This document shows positions 22,862 through 34,494 of a stretch of DNA of 64,000 nucleotides, in pieces (positions within the stretch are counted from its first letter, which is position 1; each line of letters begins with the position of its first letter). The position numbers and the translations under genes were made by a program. The notes under the pieces are model-generated. The model ran no database searches. It saw only the letters and a list, made by a program, of their open reading frames with translations, and was not told the origin of the DNA. Location: contig JAEILZ010000007.1 in NCBI GenBank assembly GCA_018873225.1, positions 248,001 through 312,000 on the forward strand, read 5' to 3'. Source of the stretch: [Phialemoniopsis] sp. UDSM-2020 (lineage: Eukaryota; Ascomycota; Sordariomycetes; Thyridiales; Thyridiaceae).

Positions 22862-23699
22862 GGCGCGGAGAGAGCACGGAATGCCTTGTACGGAACGTGT
22901 TCCAATGGCCGCAGGTCTGGGCTCGGCGCGGCAAAACGGGGTTCGACTGCTCTCTCGACCGCGTGACGATGATGGGTGATGTGAGCTTGGCCACCACAGA
23001 TGGACAGGCACAGAGACAGGCACCGAAAGGAATGAAGCGATATCTAGCCAAAGCCGACCGTGAAGGGAGTGATTGATCTCATATGGCTGGGTGTGCGTGG
23101 GTGTCACTGGAGTGTCTTTCGTCTGGGAGAGGTCCAAGCCCGGCGGAACTTTGGCGTATTTGCTTTGAATTCCGGCCGATCCGAAGCAGTATCCCCACAA
23201 ATTTGCCTTAGTCATCTGTCACCATCGCGTCTTGGAACGGGTTTTGTCAAGTTGCGACTTTCATATCCACTCGAGCGGCCCGGGATAGGGCAGCCCGTTT
23301 GCAAATACCGTCTTATACCAGCTGGGTAAGGGGTAAATGGTAGAAGCCTAGGGTTCAGGAGAGGTAAACAAAGGTCGTAAACGGCCATTGTGTACCAGTT
23401 CCTCTACCAAATTACAGCGTTCTCAAGCCTTTCAACAGTTATCATTCTCGGTCATTACTGCCAATTGAAATAGCTACGCGAGCACTCGTCGGAGTCTAAA
23501 AGCCCATCAAAATCACCGCTCTCACTGCAGTGCGACGCGCACTCCTGCAACAGTGCGGCTTCCGCAGAGCCGCCTTTCGGGTCCATTCCGGCGACCCATA
23601 CACCTTTTCCTTAAATTAAAGTCTAGAGGTAGACGTTGAAAATTTATTGGTCCTTGTTAGTTTCTTTCTTAAACCGTACATAACTTTCATGTCGGCAGC
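22862..23699. promoter_or_regulatory. Shared promoter of zinc-cluster regulator and MFS exporter
   Basis: An 838-nt region between divergent start codons. No other gene is seen. CGG-containing sites suitable for a zinc-cluster protein occur, but I cannot single out an operator. Confidence 0.45.
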
Positions 23700-26061
23700 A
23701 TGCCTTCTAACAGACCTGCGACGTCGTACACAGCAGACTCCGATGTAAACTCTCAACGACCCATCATGGACAAGAAGGCGCCCACAGACACCGACTCAGT
23801 TTCAGTCGAGATGATGCCGCTGCCCGAGATCGCCAGCCCTGATGCCAAGGGTACCACCAAGGAGCAGGATCTTAAGGAGCCGCAAGAAACGACCGAGGAC
23901 AGCGAGCCCTCTGCTCCAAAAGATGCCGCTGTTGAGTACATTTCGGGATGGAAACTGATCGCTGTCATGGCCTCGACGACTCTGGCAACATTTCTTATGA
24001 TGCTGGATACGTCAATTCTCGGAAATGTACGTCTACGCATCGTCTCATGCTCCCGAGAAAGTGAAGTCATAACCTGACCACCGCCTTCTCACTCATAGGC
24101 CATTCCCCGAATTACAAGCGAGTTTCACTCCCTCCCCGATGTGGGATGGTACGGTAGTGCATACCAACTGGCATGGTGCGAAGAACCTTTTGATCCCATC
24201 CCAAGCGCCTGAGTGGATCACTAACCAACTTCTAGCGCTGCCGTTCAACCCCTTGTGGGCAAGATCATAACCTACTTCAACACCAAGGTCAGTTGCCGTT
24301 ACTAGTTTTTATTTTTACTTGACTCGATTTCACTAACATGGCGTCTAATGATAGTGGTGCTTCCTCAGCTTCTTTGCTCTCTTCCAGCTGGGCTCCTTGC
24401 TTTGTGGTGTCGCCACGTCCTCTGCCATGCTGATCGTGGGCCGAGCAGTGGCTGGCCTTGGAGCTGCCGGGTTTGTCCCCTTTTCTCCGAGGAGGACTTA
24501 TGAAGCCCGTCTAACTTGAATGTAGATTGCAGAATGGCGCCATGAGCGTTATTGCAGGCTCCGCTCCTCTTCATCAGCGTCCGCGTAAGCAAGAATGATA
24601 CATTGCACCCAAACGTGGTCGTGAAGCTAATCAAGACCAACGAGGTTTGCAGTACTGACCGGCATCATGATGGGATGTGAGTTAGGCTTCCACTTCAGTG
24701 CAACTTTAGCCAGCTCGACTAACTCTTCCGCAGTTTCACAAATCGGTGTTGTCATTGGGCCGCTTATCGGAGGCGCTTTGACAGAGTATTCAACTTGGCG
24801 ATGGTGTAAGTAGCTCATTCCACATTCATATACGCTGCACAGGTTCCAGCATGTGGACTTTCAATCTCTGACTGATCATTGCCAAACCCAGGCTTCTACA
24901 TCAACCTCCCAATTGGAGCCGTCTCGGCACTCTTCATCGCACTCATTCACATACCCGAGCAAGTTGAGAAACCGCCTCCCAAAACTCTGCTGAACCGAGA
25001 CCTTTTCCACAAGCTCGACATTGTGGGCTTTGCCATCTTCGCGCCTTCAGCTGTTCAGCTTCTTCTCGCACTGCAGTGGGGTGGTCACGAGTACGCATGG
25101 AACAGTGCCACCATCATTGGGCTCTTCTGTGGCGCCGGCGGGACGTTGATTGTTTTCATGGTGTGGAATTCTTACAGGGGCGACGAGGCTTTGATACCCG
25201 TCTCCATGGTCAAGAACAGGACGATGATATCCTGCGCCTTCACCGTGTTCTTCATCATGGGAACGCTCTTGCTGGCGTCGTACTTCATGCCCATATACTT
25301 TCAGTCCGTCAGAGACGTATCACCCGTCACTAGCGGCGTCTATTTCCTCCCTACAGTTCTCAGCACCATCCTAGGGTCTCTGATCTCTGGTGCTTTGGGT
25401 CAGTCTTACCAGATATGTTACCCCCGTAAGCCGTTGCAGATGCTGATACCATAATTTGATCCAGTTGGCAAACTCGGCTACTTACTCCCGTGGACTATTG
25501 CTGGAGCCGCGTTCAACACTGCCGGCAACGGTGTGGCTACGTTGCTATCGGGCTCTTCCTCAACAGGATTCTGGATAGGATTCCAGATACTGTGGGGCTT
25601 TGGCAGAGGTCTGGGATTTCAAATGGTACGTTTCTTTCGCTCGACTCGCTACATTAGTTCAAGCTTTGGCTGACATCAAGTTGTAGCCTTTCGTTGCGAT
25701 CCAGAACTGCCTTCCAGCATCCCAGGTCTCCATCGCCATCTCACTGCTGGCATTCACGCAGAACCTTGGAGCTTCCATCATTCTCACAGTGGGAAACACC
25801 ATCTTCGGTACCACTTTGAAGACTCAGCTGCCTATTGAAGCCCCGACGGCGGACGCCGACGCCATCCTCGCCGCCGGCGCCAGCGCGTTCCGTGGCGTTG
25901 TGACTGCCGAACAGCTACCCGGGGTTCTGAGAGCATATGCAACCAGCGTAGACCGTGTCTATTATCTCGGCACTGGAGCTGCCGCCGCCTCGATGATAGC
26001 ATGCTTGGGAATGGGATGGGTGGATATTCGGAAGAAGAAAGCGGTCGATGGCCAGGTCTGA
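23700..26061 (+). CDS. MFS multidrug/toxin exporter, 14-TM (DHA2-like) type
   Basis: This is a proton-driven efflux pump of the plasma membrane. Ten exons are inferred: 23700-24026, 24099-24175, 24236-24287, 24355-24470, 24526-24584, 24653-24676, 24734-24805, 24892-25398, 25465-25625 and 25687-26061 (589 residues, consistent phases). A long acidic cytosolic N-terminus precedes TM1 ([21 protein letters not shown]). Family motifs are [44 protein letters not shown] and the antiporter motif [15 protein letters not shown] before [12 protein letters not shown]. Exon 6 is only 24 nt. For intron 8 I prefer the donor GTCAGT at 25399, giving [14 protein letters not shown]; a later donor would add ten residues. 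The divergent regulator next door suggests substrate-induced expression. The substrate is not readable from sequence. Confidence 0.9.
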
Positions 26062-27346
26062 ATGCACCAGGTGCTTAATGACCTGGAAAGACCCTGTGGA
26101 GAACAGGACCAGCTAGCTGAAGCTCAATCATTAGACTTGTTGTTAGACGCGTAACTACTGGATGTGGGCTGGGAGCATGCGCAAATAGATTGATAGAGCA
26201 TATATGTCCATATCATAAACGGCCAGGATTAGCTTTTACATGGCCTGGACGAAGACCACCTCAATTAACAAGTTAATAGACTTTGCACTGAGAACAAGTC
26301 AAGCAGGGTGTATCAGGAATCGTTGTTTATGGATCAAAAGTGATCACGGACGTTGACGCAGTCATAAACCCCATTAATGGCCTACCGTGTCAGGAGAAGG
26401 CCTGAAAATGCATGAGCGTTCGGAAATAGCAGTGACATCGTGTGTGGGAACGAGAGAGCTCCTCCAACAGGCCTTCGGAGAGAGCCTTGAAGTATGTAGC
26501 CTCCATGGACATCAAGTGAGCGTTTTCACTCGCGTGACTACTCTTCTCTACCTGCGCTCATTCAGCTTTGATAGTCAGACGGCTCGTTCGGTGATTGAGA
26601 AGACATTGCAACCTCATCATGATGCGGGGTAGATGGAGAACATCAGCGAGCTTCGAGCAATTGATCAATTATATCAGACCTAGTCGCAGGGATCCATGTG
26701 CCGCTGTGAGCTAGGCCTCTTGGCTTACTGGGTCTGCCAAAAGATCTTCCAGTGGTTCTGTCGATGCCCCCACATCATGGTATTTTTCTGGTTCTCGGGG
26801 CTTTCCTTGTTCGGAGCGCTTGTCGCTCATTGCCTGGTTGAGGGCGGAAGGGCATTTCGTCGCTCCAACATTTGGGGGAGTTTAATCCCCACAAACTCCA
26901 CTTGCCACAGCTGGGGACAACCCGGGGTGACTTTAGACCGTTGTCAAGCTTGTCAAGCTGGCCGTACGTGACAGACTGCTGGGATCAATGACCGCACCGC
27001 CTACGCAAAGTGATCCGGTTGTAGATCGGATCGAACGGCGCTTTCTCCATAGAGCTAGCCCTCAACACCATTCAGACCATTCTCATCTTCTTCATTTCAT
27101 GCGAGAGAATGCTTTCAAGGTTGCTCGATGGGGCTACTCGACTATGTGCTCCACTGTCTTCCAACCGGTTTCCGGACGTGTGATCAGTCCCCACTATCGT
27201 AAGCTGCTGTGCCGCGATCCGGCCTCATGATGGACCCTATATATTAAAGGCTGGGCTGCGAGAGCACGAGAGCGCCCAGACTTTCTACGTCAGCAGCCTT
27301 GTCCTGACTCCAACACGCATTGCCATTGTCCGCGGTTCTTGTCATC
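26062..27346. other. Gene-free stretch
   Basis: About 1.3 kb without a supportable gene; it holds the exporter's 3' region and the promoter of the next gene. Confidence 0.5.
27238..27248 (+). promoter_or_regulatory. TATA-like element
   Basis: TATATATTAAA lies about 100 nt upstream of the ATG at 27347, a plausible core promoter element for the secreted protein gene. Confidence 0.45.
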
Positions 27347-29121
27347 ATGCGTCCCGTCTTACTGGCCCTGGCCGGGCAACTCGCCACTGGCGTCTTTGCT
27401 GCCTACAAGGCCCCGAACGACAATGTCCAAGACATGTTCGACACGTCGATGGACTGGTTGGGCTTGTTCCACGACTCCGAATTTGGCTACCTATGGGACT
27501 TGATGGGCGAGGCGGCTTTACGCCACACCACCGTGGAGACTGCATGGTACGCGCTCGGTCTGGTCATGAGAAACGACGGCAGCGATATCGAGGACGCCGA
27601 GAAGATCATCACCAACTTGATCCATGGCCAGCACAAGGACAAGTCCAAGCAATGGTACGGTACGTACCAGAGGTATCCGGAGGAGCCTGTGGTCGGGTCC
27701 GATGTCTACCCGCAGAAGATCTACAGCACCTGGGACCCCAACTGGCGCGGCTTCATTGGCACGACCTTTGTCATGATCCTCGAGGAGTACTCGGACCGCA
27801 TCTCCAACAAGACCCAAGATCTCATCATCGAGTCTCTGGAGCACGCCGTAGTCGGAGACACATACCGAGTCGGCGGCGTTGACAACGATAACCTGTACCC
27901 GGGATACAGTAACCCGGTAGGTTACGGAGATGTTTCCGATGCCTGCGGATGTGACTGATCAGAGATAGGCTATTATGAGGGCATTTACTTCGGGATGGCT
28001 CGGCCGTCGAATAAACGACGAGAACATGACTGTCTCGGGTGAAAACTACGCCAACGAAATCATTGAGCTCTTCAACATCACCAACACCCTGTCCGAGTTC
28101 AACAGCGGCACGTACACCGGAATCTCTCTGTTTGGTTTGACGCTTTGGGCCTCCTATCTGCCCAAGGACTCGGTGATGGCACAGATCGCCCCTGACATGA
28201 TCCGGAAGACTTGGAACTCAGTCTCGGAGCTCTGGCACCCGGGCATGAAGAACCTGGCAGGCCCGTGGGATCGCGCGTACGGCTGGGACATGAACCGCTA
28301 CTTCAGCATCATGGGTGTGTGGTTCTGGGCGTACCTGGGCAAGGAGCACTCCTCGCTGATCAAGAAGGTAAGAACACTGCTATACCCAATGTTTTCACAC
28401 ACATAATTGTACTAACTGGTGACACAGGCGCATGCCATGAGCCATTCAAAAGATCACGGCTGGGCACCCGTCGTGGCGGTCTTGGCCGAGAAGCAAGCGG
28501 CGCTGCTGCCAGATGGTTTCTTCGAAAAGCTCAAGACCTTCCAAGGCGAGCACACATCTGAGAACAAGGTGTACTACCCGCCATATGACCTCGAGGTCAG
28601 GAATGTTTCGACCTGGCTCTCCGAGAACCTGACGATAGGTGCGCAATCGATCAACCAGAAGGCGGTTGGTGGGCCCACAACGACGGCTTTCACGCCAGCT
28701 GGTGTCCAGTGGATGGCGGGTGAGCAAGTTGGATTCTGGATTGTGAGTGGTTCCGCACTAGAATAGTGCAGTGAATAATGTTAACATGAGATCCCAGCTT
28801 CGACCTACCGAAAAGCAGATCCAGTCCGAGGTTTCTCCGGGCAAGATGAGCCTGACTTACCCAGAGGGTACCAACAGCTCTGTTTTCGAATTCGCCATGT
28901 CAACATTCCGGGATAAACCCATGATTACAAGCCTTGATGATATCCCGAACCTGAAGATCTCGGTCTCCGGCAATGTCAATCCTACCCCAGAACTGTCGTT
29001 TTATGGTGCTCTTGGTGGTGCAGGCAAGCCGTTACAATCTTTTGATGTCTGGATCTTCAGGTTCTCCATGCCCAAATGCTTCAAGGGAAAGCCCAGCATT
29101 GTTCTAGACTTTGAGGTATAG
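27347..29121 (+). CDS. Secreted glycoprotein of unknown function
   Basis: I cannot name this family. The four-exon model is 27347-27916, 27969-28367, 28428-28742 and 28798-29121 (535 residues). A signal peptide is evident (MRPVLLALAGQLATGVFA). The mature protein is rich in Trp and other aromatics in helix-like blocks (VETAWYALGLVMRNDG, YSTWDPNWRGFIGTTFVMILEEYS, GTYTGISLFGLTLWASYLP, LAGPWDRAYGWDMNRYFS). This recalls alpha/alpha-barrel glycoside hydrolases and terpenoid-type toroids, but no catalytic signature is identified. A beta-rich C-terminal part follows (from about residue 430). Several N-glycosylation sequons are present (NKT, NMT, NIT, NVS, NLT, NSS). The asparagine-rich NLYPGYSNP block looks like a conserved core. 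A TATA-like element sits about 100 nt upstream. Confidence 0.82.
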
Positions 29122-29386
29122 ACAAGCTAGATAGATACATCTACCAAAAGTAAGACACCGTTACCGGAACTGTATAGAGTACAGAACATGACAAATGCCG
29201 GATCCACGGGCGAATAACCACAATGACCCACGACGAACCACGATCAAGAGAAATATCCCACAACCTGCAAGTTGTTCATTGTCAAGAAAAAGTTTGTTCC
29301 CTACGATCCAGGTCCTTGTGCAATCCTTGTTCGATAAAAGTCTCTTTCTTCGACTCCCACCTTGATGCTATCTGCCTGATGCAAGG

Positions 29387-30395
29387 TTAGCCGCCGTAGA
29401 GCTCCGACGCGTTCCTGTGGGACTGGACAGGTGTGACAGCCCTGTACACCACGCCGTTGACAACTATCGTATCGTAGCCTTGGACTTGACCCTGACTACC
29501 TGGCGCAGGTCGCGAATGGTAAATCGTTGGCATTTGTGGTGACAGCCCATGCGGAACGTTTGACGGATAAACATTGGGCAACTCTTGTGGTGGTGGAGTA
29601 ATTGTTCCGGGCATTTCTTGAGTCGGTAGTGGCTCGCGCTGACTGGGGAGCTCAGTCGCAACATATCCAGTCGGCAGCGTTGCCATGGGAGCTGGTGTCA
29701 GCCCAGGTGCAGCATGAATCTGTGAGGCTGGCAGCTCTTTGACTGCAGCCTCGGGATTCATAGGCTGTGAAGAGGTCTGAACATGTTCGCCGTGACTTCG
29801 ACGGCCGACCTTGACCGACCAGATCAACGTGTACACCGTGAGAATTCTGAGATGGATGTTTAGTGAATATTCAGGACCAGTCGTACACGATACAGGTCAC
29901 ATGGACGTACACTTGCAACACAAAGATCACTAGTAGACCCGCTAGTCTGGCCTGACGATAGCTGTTGTAGACGAAATATCCCAATGTGCCGGCACACAAC
30001 AGCATAATGACGGCCCACAGGAAGAGAAGCACCGAGCATAGCCATATAATCAAAGCCGGCGTGAGGCTTGCCTTCGTATGCTGGACCAGAAGGACCACGA
30101 AGGTGGGGACCTCTGCCAATACGGAGGTAAAGACGAGGGCTGCGAGCGCTCGTATGAGTTACCGAACGGGGTCATCTCCGCTGACAAAAGCCCAGTATCG
30201 CTTCGCAGTATCGCCACAAAGTGCGGCTGCGATGATGCATAGGATGAGCCGAGCGCACAGAAGGAGGCGCAACCGCATGTGCGGCCACTTGGCATGATTC
30301 TTCATCTTGTGCGCGCGCGTGCAGGATGAAATGAGCTCGAAGATGTCGGGATTCGCAATGGAGAATTGTGGAGGATCATTTCGAGCAAGCAGCAT
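29387..30395 (-). CDS. Tetraspan (MARVEL-like) membrane protein with Pro-rich tail; in-frame TAA
   Basis: This is a predicted four-helix membrane protein with a long cytosolic Pro/Gln-rich tail. Hydrophobic segments are LLLCARLILCIIAAALC, ALAALVFTSVLAEVPTFVVLLV, LIIWLCSVLLFLWAVIMLLCAG and LAGLLVIFVLQVILTVYTLIW. The last is created by an intron at 29910-29847 (donor GTACGT). The C-terminus is disordered and ends SHRNASELYGG. Between helices 1 and 2 the same frame contains a TAA stop at 30159-30161. Either a 78-nt intron (30217-30140, weak donor GTGGCG, acceptor GCAG) removes it, giving 288 residues and fusing helices 1 and 2, or the gene carries a nonsense codon. A TAAC branch-like site about 20 nt before the acceptor supports the intron. 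Function unknown. Confidence 0.65.
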
Positions 30396-31106
30396 TCTCG
30401 TGAGGGGCTGTCAAAGTCATGTCTGCAGGCATCACCCCTTCAGACGCCAAAAATGTCACGTCGCGTGAATGGTCATGTCATGATTGGGCTTTGATATCTC
30501 TTGGCAGAAGCCCCCTAGTCAATACGGGATACGAGAGTGCCAAGAGCTTCAGCCTGATATGAAGTTTGGGAGGGCACGAGACCAAAGACAACTCGATCAA
30601 GAACATTGAGCGTGCCTAAGGTGCCAAAAGTAGCATGGCAACGATATTGGAACTGTTGCAACTCACAATGCGTCTACGCTTAAGATTGTTGACTCTGCTA
30701 CACCAGTGTTTCTCGGACAGGAACATGTCTATCGAGTCTTTTAGATCTTGTTCCAAGTTCTCATTTGGTTTGGGCCGAAAGAGAGCGATTATATGCATAC
30801 TACCTAGGTATCTTCCTTTCAAATGCCCATACATGGGGGCTATTGTTATGGGGTGCAGTGTTAATGAATGTAGCTTCGAGGAACTAGTGTCAAGATTGAG
30901 GAGCTTTGCTCGACCCATCAACCACCGAGGAACCCAGCAGCATGACACGCACCGCGATGCTATGGTCATTTGTCGATCGCGAAGTACTCGAGTCATCATT
31001 CTGCAGTTAAGAGATGTCAACAATTAGGAAGATCAAGATAGCTTAAGCTGGTATTGTAAGCCATTCAACAAACCATGATACAATGGAATACATTTCGGGG
31101 ATGTAT

Positions 31107-31144
31107 CGGACGGAACGGAGCGGAGTGACGGAACGGAGTTGCGG
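31107..31144. repeat. Imperfect CGGA/ACGGAG repeat
   Basis: CGGACGGAACGGAGCGGAG and then GACGGAACGGAG follow one another, so the decamer CGGAACGGAG occurs twice within 28 nt. It may be simple low complexity or clustered CGG sites for a zinc-cluster protein. Confidence 0.65.
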
Positions 31145-31283
31145 AAAGCTTAGCCCGCATTACTCAGCGATCTGCGTGCATGAAGCTACCAGCGCTGCCG
31201 TCATGATATCTCTTTGCTTCTTTGAGCATAGTAAGTGCGTACAGATAGTTTTGTAGTGCGAACTCTCGGATCACGAAATGTAG

Positions 31284-31291
31284 TATATAAA
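31284..31291 (+). promoter_or_regulatory. TATA box
   Basis: TATATAAA lies 130 nt upstream of the ATG at 31414 and is the likely core promoter of the GFA-family gene. Confidence 0.55.
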
Positions 31292-31413
31292 GACGTAGCA
31301 GCAGACGTTCGAAGCATTTCCCATCTTCTCAAGATCCAGCCATCACAACCAACAAGCTCGTCCTGATCAATCCACTTTCACACAAAGTCCAAACCACCGA
31401 CGCTCCTCATACA

Positions 31414-32004
31414 ATGGCCGCATCAGCTGACAAGTCCGCACCTTACATCCCCTTGAACAACATCACAGGGGACGGGTGGTCCAAGGAGCATGAAGCTACA
31501 GCGACGTGTTTCTGCGGTGCCGTGCAACTCGCCTTTGTACGTATATGTCCTCCCCCGGAAGTCTCTGGAATCACACTGACAATATGTTCATAGCCCACCG
31601 ACGGCCCAGGCCTCGTCGACACGTTCGTGTGCAACTGCACCGACTGCCGCAAGATCACGGCGTCCATGTTCGCGTCCAACTTCATCGTCGCCGACACCCA
31701 CCTCAAGCACCTGCGCGGGCGCGACAACCTCAAGAGCTGGGGCCAGTCGCACACGATCGCCAGCGGCAAGCAGATGACCAACTACTTTTGCGGCACGTGC
31801 GGCACCCTCATGTACCGCGTCGGCGCGGCGTGGCCCGGCCACAGCATCCTGCGCATTGGTACCGTCGACGACCTCAGTCTGCACGAGACCAAGCTTCGGC
31901 CGCGCACGGAGCAGTTCACCAAGGACCGCGTGAGCTGGTTCTCTGGCGTCGAGGGGGCTCGGAAGGCTGAGGCGAGTGCGTATACGCCGAAAGCTCAGCT
32001 GTGA
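31414..32004 (+). CDS. GFA / CENP-V family zinc protein
   Basis: This family includes the bacterial glutathione-dependent formaldehyde-activating enzyme; fungal members are mostly uncharacterised. The two-exon model is 31414-31536 and 31594-32004 (177 residues) with a GTACGT donor and an ATAG acceptor. The fold-defining zinc cysteines are present: CFCGAVQ at the end of exon 1, CNCTDCRK at the start of exon 2, and FCGTCGTLMYR further on. The rest matches the usual size of the family. The name should not be read as proof of formaldehyde activity. A TATA box is present upstream. Confidence 0.9.
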
Positions 32005-32190
32005 CGGGGATTGAGCCAAACGGATTACGACTTTTACTCTCATGGACGTGGCGTTGTACTTTTATCATAGTTTCGGAAGACATAGCTTTTTGTAAGGCAA
32101 TGAGAATGTATATGATTTTTGCTAAAAGGTTCGCTAGTTGCACTCATGCGGCGCTTAACAGGATGTGTGAGGACTGTCAGACGGACAGCT

Positions 32191-34494
32191 TCAAATTAGA
32201 CAGAATGTCTTCAAGGTGACCCCTCGAGCCTCCAATGCCGCCGGCTCCAACCTGGGGTCGTAGTTGATTATCTCCTTGGTCTCCATATTCATAAAGAAAT
32301 CATAGTCCTCCGGATCATCCCTATCCGGCAGTTGCGAGATCCATATCCAGCCGGGCGGGAGTGGTCCTAGTCGTGGGTCTTTAACTGTTTCCTCCCCTGT
32401 CTCCTCGTTTAGAAACCTCCAGTGTTGTCGCAGATCTGAGTGCCGATGAGGAGTCCGCCCAGATATGACACGCCACGGGCTCGGTAGCGGACCGAGGAGT
32501 TTAGTCGCGTCGTGCAAACCGTAGACGTAACACTCGCCGACCACTTGATAAGTGCTTCCTGAAGGCCGAAGGACGAGGGGCTTGTCAGCCCCCAACAGGA
32601 CTGCTACGATATCGCCTGGTGACGGAATTGGAATCAGTACCTAAATTTTCGAGGTTTCTGTTGCGTGACACCTTACCAGTCTGCGTCTCCAAAGGTCCCA
32701 ACCCAATGTAGCCTTCGTGAGTCTGAAAGATCAGCCGATTCTCAAGCCTTCGTACTGGAAAAATGATAGATGGGCTTTCCATTTGAACTTGGTGCAACGA
32801 GTATCTCTCTCGTGTGTCCGAACGCTCGCCGAACAACGCATCTGGCCAATCTTGCTTGATCCAGTCTTCTGTCGAACAATACAAGTGACCTAATTTTGGT
32901 TGATGGTCCAGAGTACAGCCGGCCGCCAACGTCAAGGCGTACGCTTTTCTTAATTTCTCCCCCGTGGGCACATACACGCCTGTATCCAGATCGGATGGCT
33001 GCCACTGCCTAACTGCCTCTATCGGTAGATTGTCTGCGTATTCCGGTAACGCGGTGCTCGTCAGAGTTACAGCAGCACAGTAGACACCGATGGCCTCGAG
33101 TGAATTTGGCTCGGCCCCTGGGCGGGTTGTATGAGCCCTTGAAGCGCCTGTCGACCAGCTGTATGGCAGTGAAACGGCATTGGAGCTATTTTGCGTCCAG
33201 TTGGGTACCCAAGATGGAATGTCGTCGTTGGGTAGTTGACAGGCCCATAACAGTTCGAGTCGTTGTGTCTCTTCGATGTGGGCCAGGCAGGTGTTTTTGT
33301 ACAATTCACCTGTAGTTACTGTGTAGCTCGGTTTGATCCTGGCTGCAAATCTGGGAGGTAGGAGGCCGAGCACACCGTAAATCTTATCGCGAGGATCCTT
33401 GCAATCGCGGGATTGAGTCTGAACGAGGATAGAGGAAGTTGTCGAGGTCTTTATGGACATGAATAGATCAACTGCTGACCGAATGACTTCTAGCAGTTCC
33501 GGTGCTAGATATGTTTTACCAAGAAGGCACCCCACTGCTCCAGCAAAGAAGAAGCCAGGCATGACATCGTTGCCACACTGGATTACAGGTTCTGGGTGTC
33601 GTCTGGCGAGTTTGCATTCCTGCAACACCCACACTCGGGTAAACCATGAAGACGAAAGGAGTTCACGAATGGCGTCCCATGTTGATTGGTCATAGGGCAG
33701 GGGTACAGTGTTCTTGTACCAGCTCTTCTGTTCGCAGTCAGGTGAAGGCCAAACCATGCCCACATATGTCTGCACCTCTACCTGGGCGCCGAGGTAGTGC
33801 AAAGTACTCATAGCCTTGCCGCTACTCCTAGTCTGAGGGCCTAACCAGATCACAACGCGGCTCGCGGACCGGTATATGTCACGCATACGTTGTACCTGCG
33901 CGCTCTTCTCTTTGTCGTCTTCCTGGTCTATGCAGATGGCGTCGATCCATAAGATGCGGGAATGCTGAACATCGCGTAGATGGCAAAGGCTATCCTGAGG
34001 CTCTCCGTGATGTTCAGCCTCCTCCAGGACGAATGCGGTGGCTCATCTTGGACGGCTACACTTTGTGACCTGCCCCCCATACCCCATGCATATGATAATG
34101 CTTCATATCTTGGCTCAAAGCTTTCGTCGCAGGGCGGGAGTTCATACCACCAGGCAGGGATGCTCGGATCGGGATGTTCCCACTGAGGGAAACCATTTTC
34201 GTCATCGAATAGACACCTGCCATTGGAAGTCTCCCATGCGGACCATCCCGGGGGTAAAGTGGGTTTAAGATCGGAAGCGCTCAGCACCGACGAGAGAGCG
34301 GCCTCTGGCTCTGGCGGTACAAGGACGACTTGGCGTATCCGTACGTGAATTACATCATGGTCAGAACCGGGCAAGAGTTCGAGCAGGCGAATATGCCGGG
34401 CTGGGTCGTCCAAGGGCATATACGAGTATTCTTTGAGGAACCCCATCTGAATTTCAGTGAGCCTTTGCCCTGCGTGCTGGTATTGCTCGGCCAT
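32191..34494 (-). CDS. HET-domain (heterokaryon incompatibility) protein with WW-like insert, apparent frameshift
   Basis: HET proteins trigger incompatibility or programmed cell death after non-self recognition. The N-terminus YSYMPLDDPARHIRLLELLPG is canonical. A WW-like module (LPPGWSAWETSNGRCLF, then GFPQWEHPDP) is inserted before YEALSYAWG. The conserved core ILWIDAICIDQ, IYRSASRVVIWLG, WFTRVWVLQE and DPRDKIYGVLGL follows in another frame. The two frames meet exactly at about 33997, and adding one base restores SLQDSLCHLR and a divisible length of 747 codons. This indicates a one-base deletion or assembly error. An intron at 32676-32616 joins GDIVAVLLGADKPLVLR to the C-terminal exon, which has a second DPRLGPLPPGW block and ends GVTLKTFCLI. 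If the shift is real the allele is null, because the frame closes at TAG near 33928. Confidence 0.82.

Larger units (their letters stand above)
30396..31413. other. Gene-free divergent intergenic region
   Basis: About 1 kb without a supportable gene. Overlapping 130-codon frames on both strands near 30.6-31.0 kb show no domain. A CGGA-rich repeat sits at 31107-31144 and a TATA box at 31284. Confidence 0.5.

Noticed and set aside
29847..29910. Suspected second lesion in the tetraspan gene at its last intron
   Set aside because: Using the donor GTACGT at 29910 instead of the earlier GTGTAC restores the frame and a full fourth membrane helix, so no defect is needed.
30616..31027. Overlapping 130-codon frames on both strands
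   Set aside because: Two mutually antisense frames of similar length without domain, promoter or intron evidence; likely chance.
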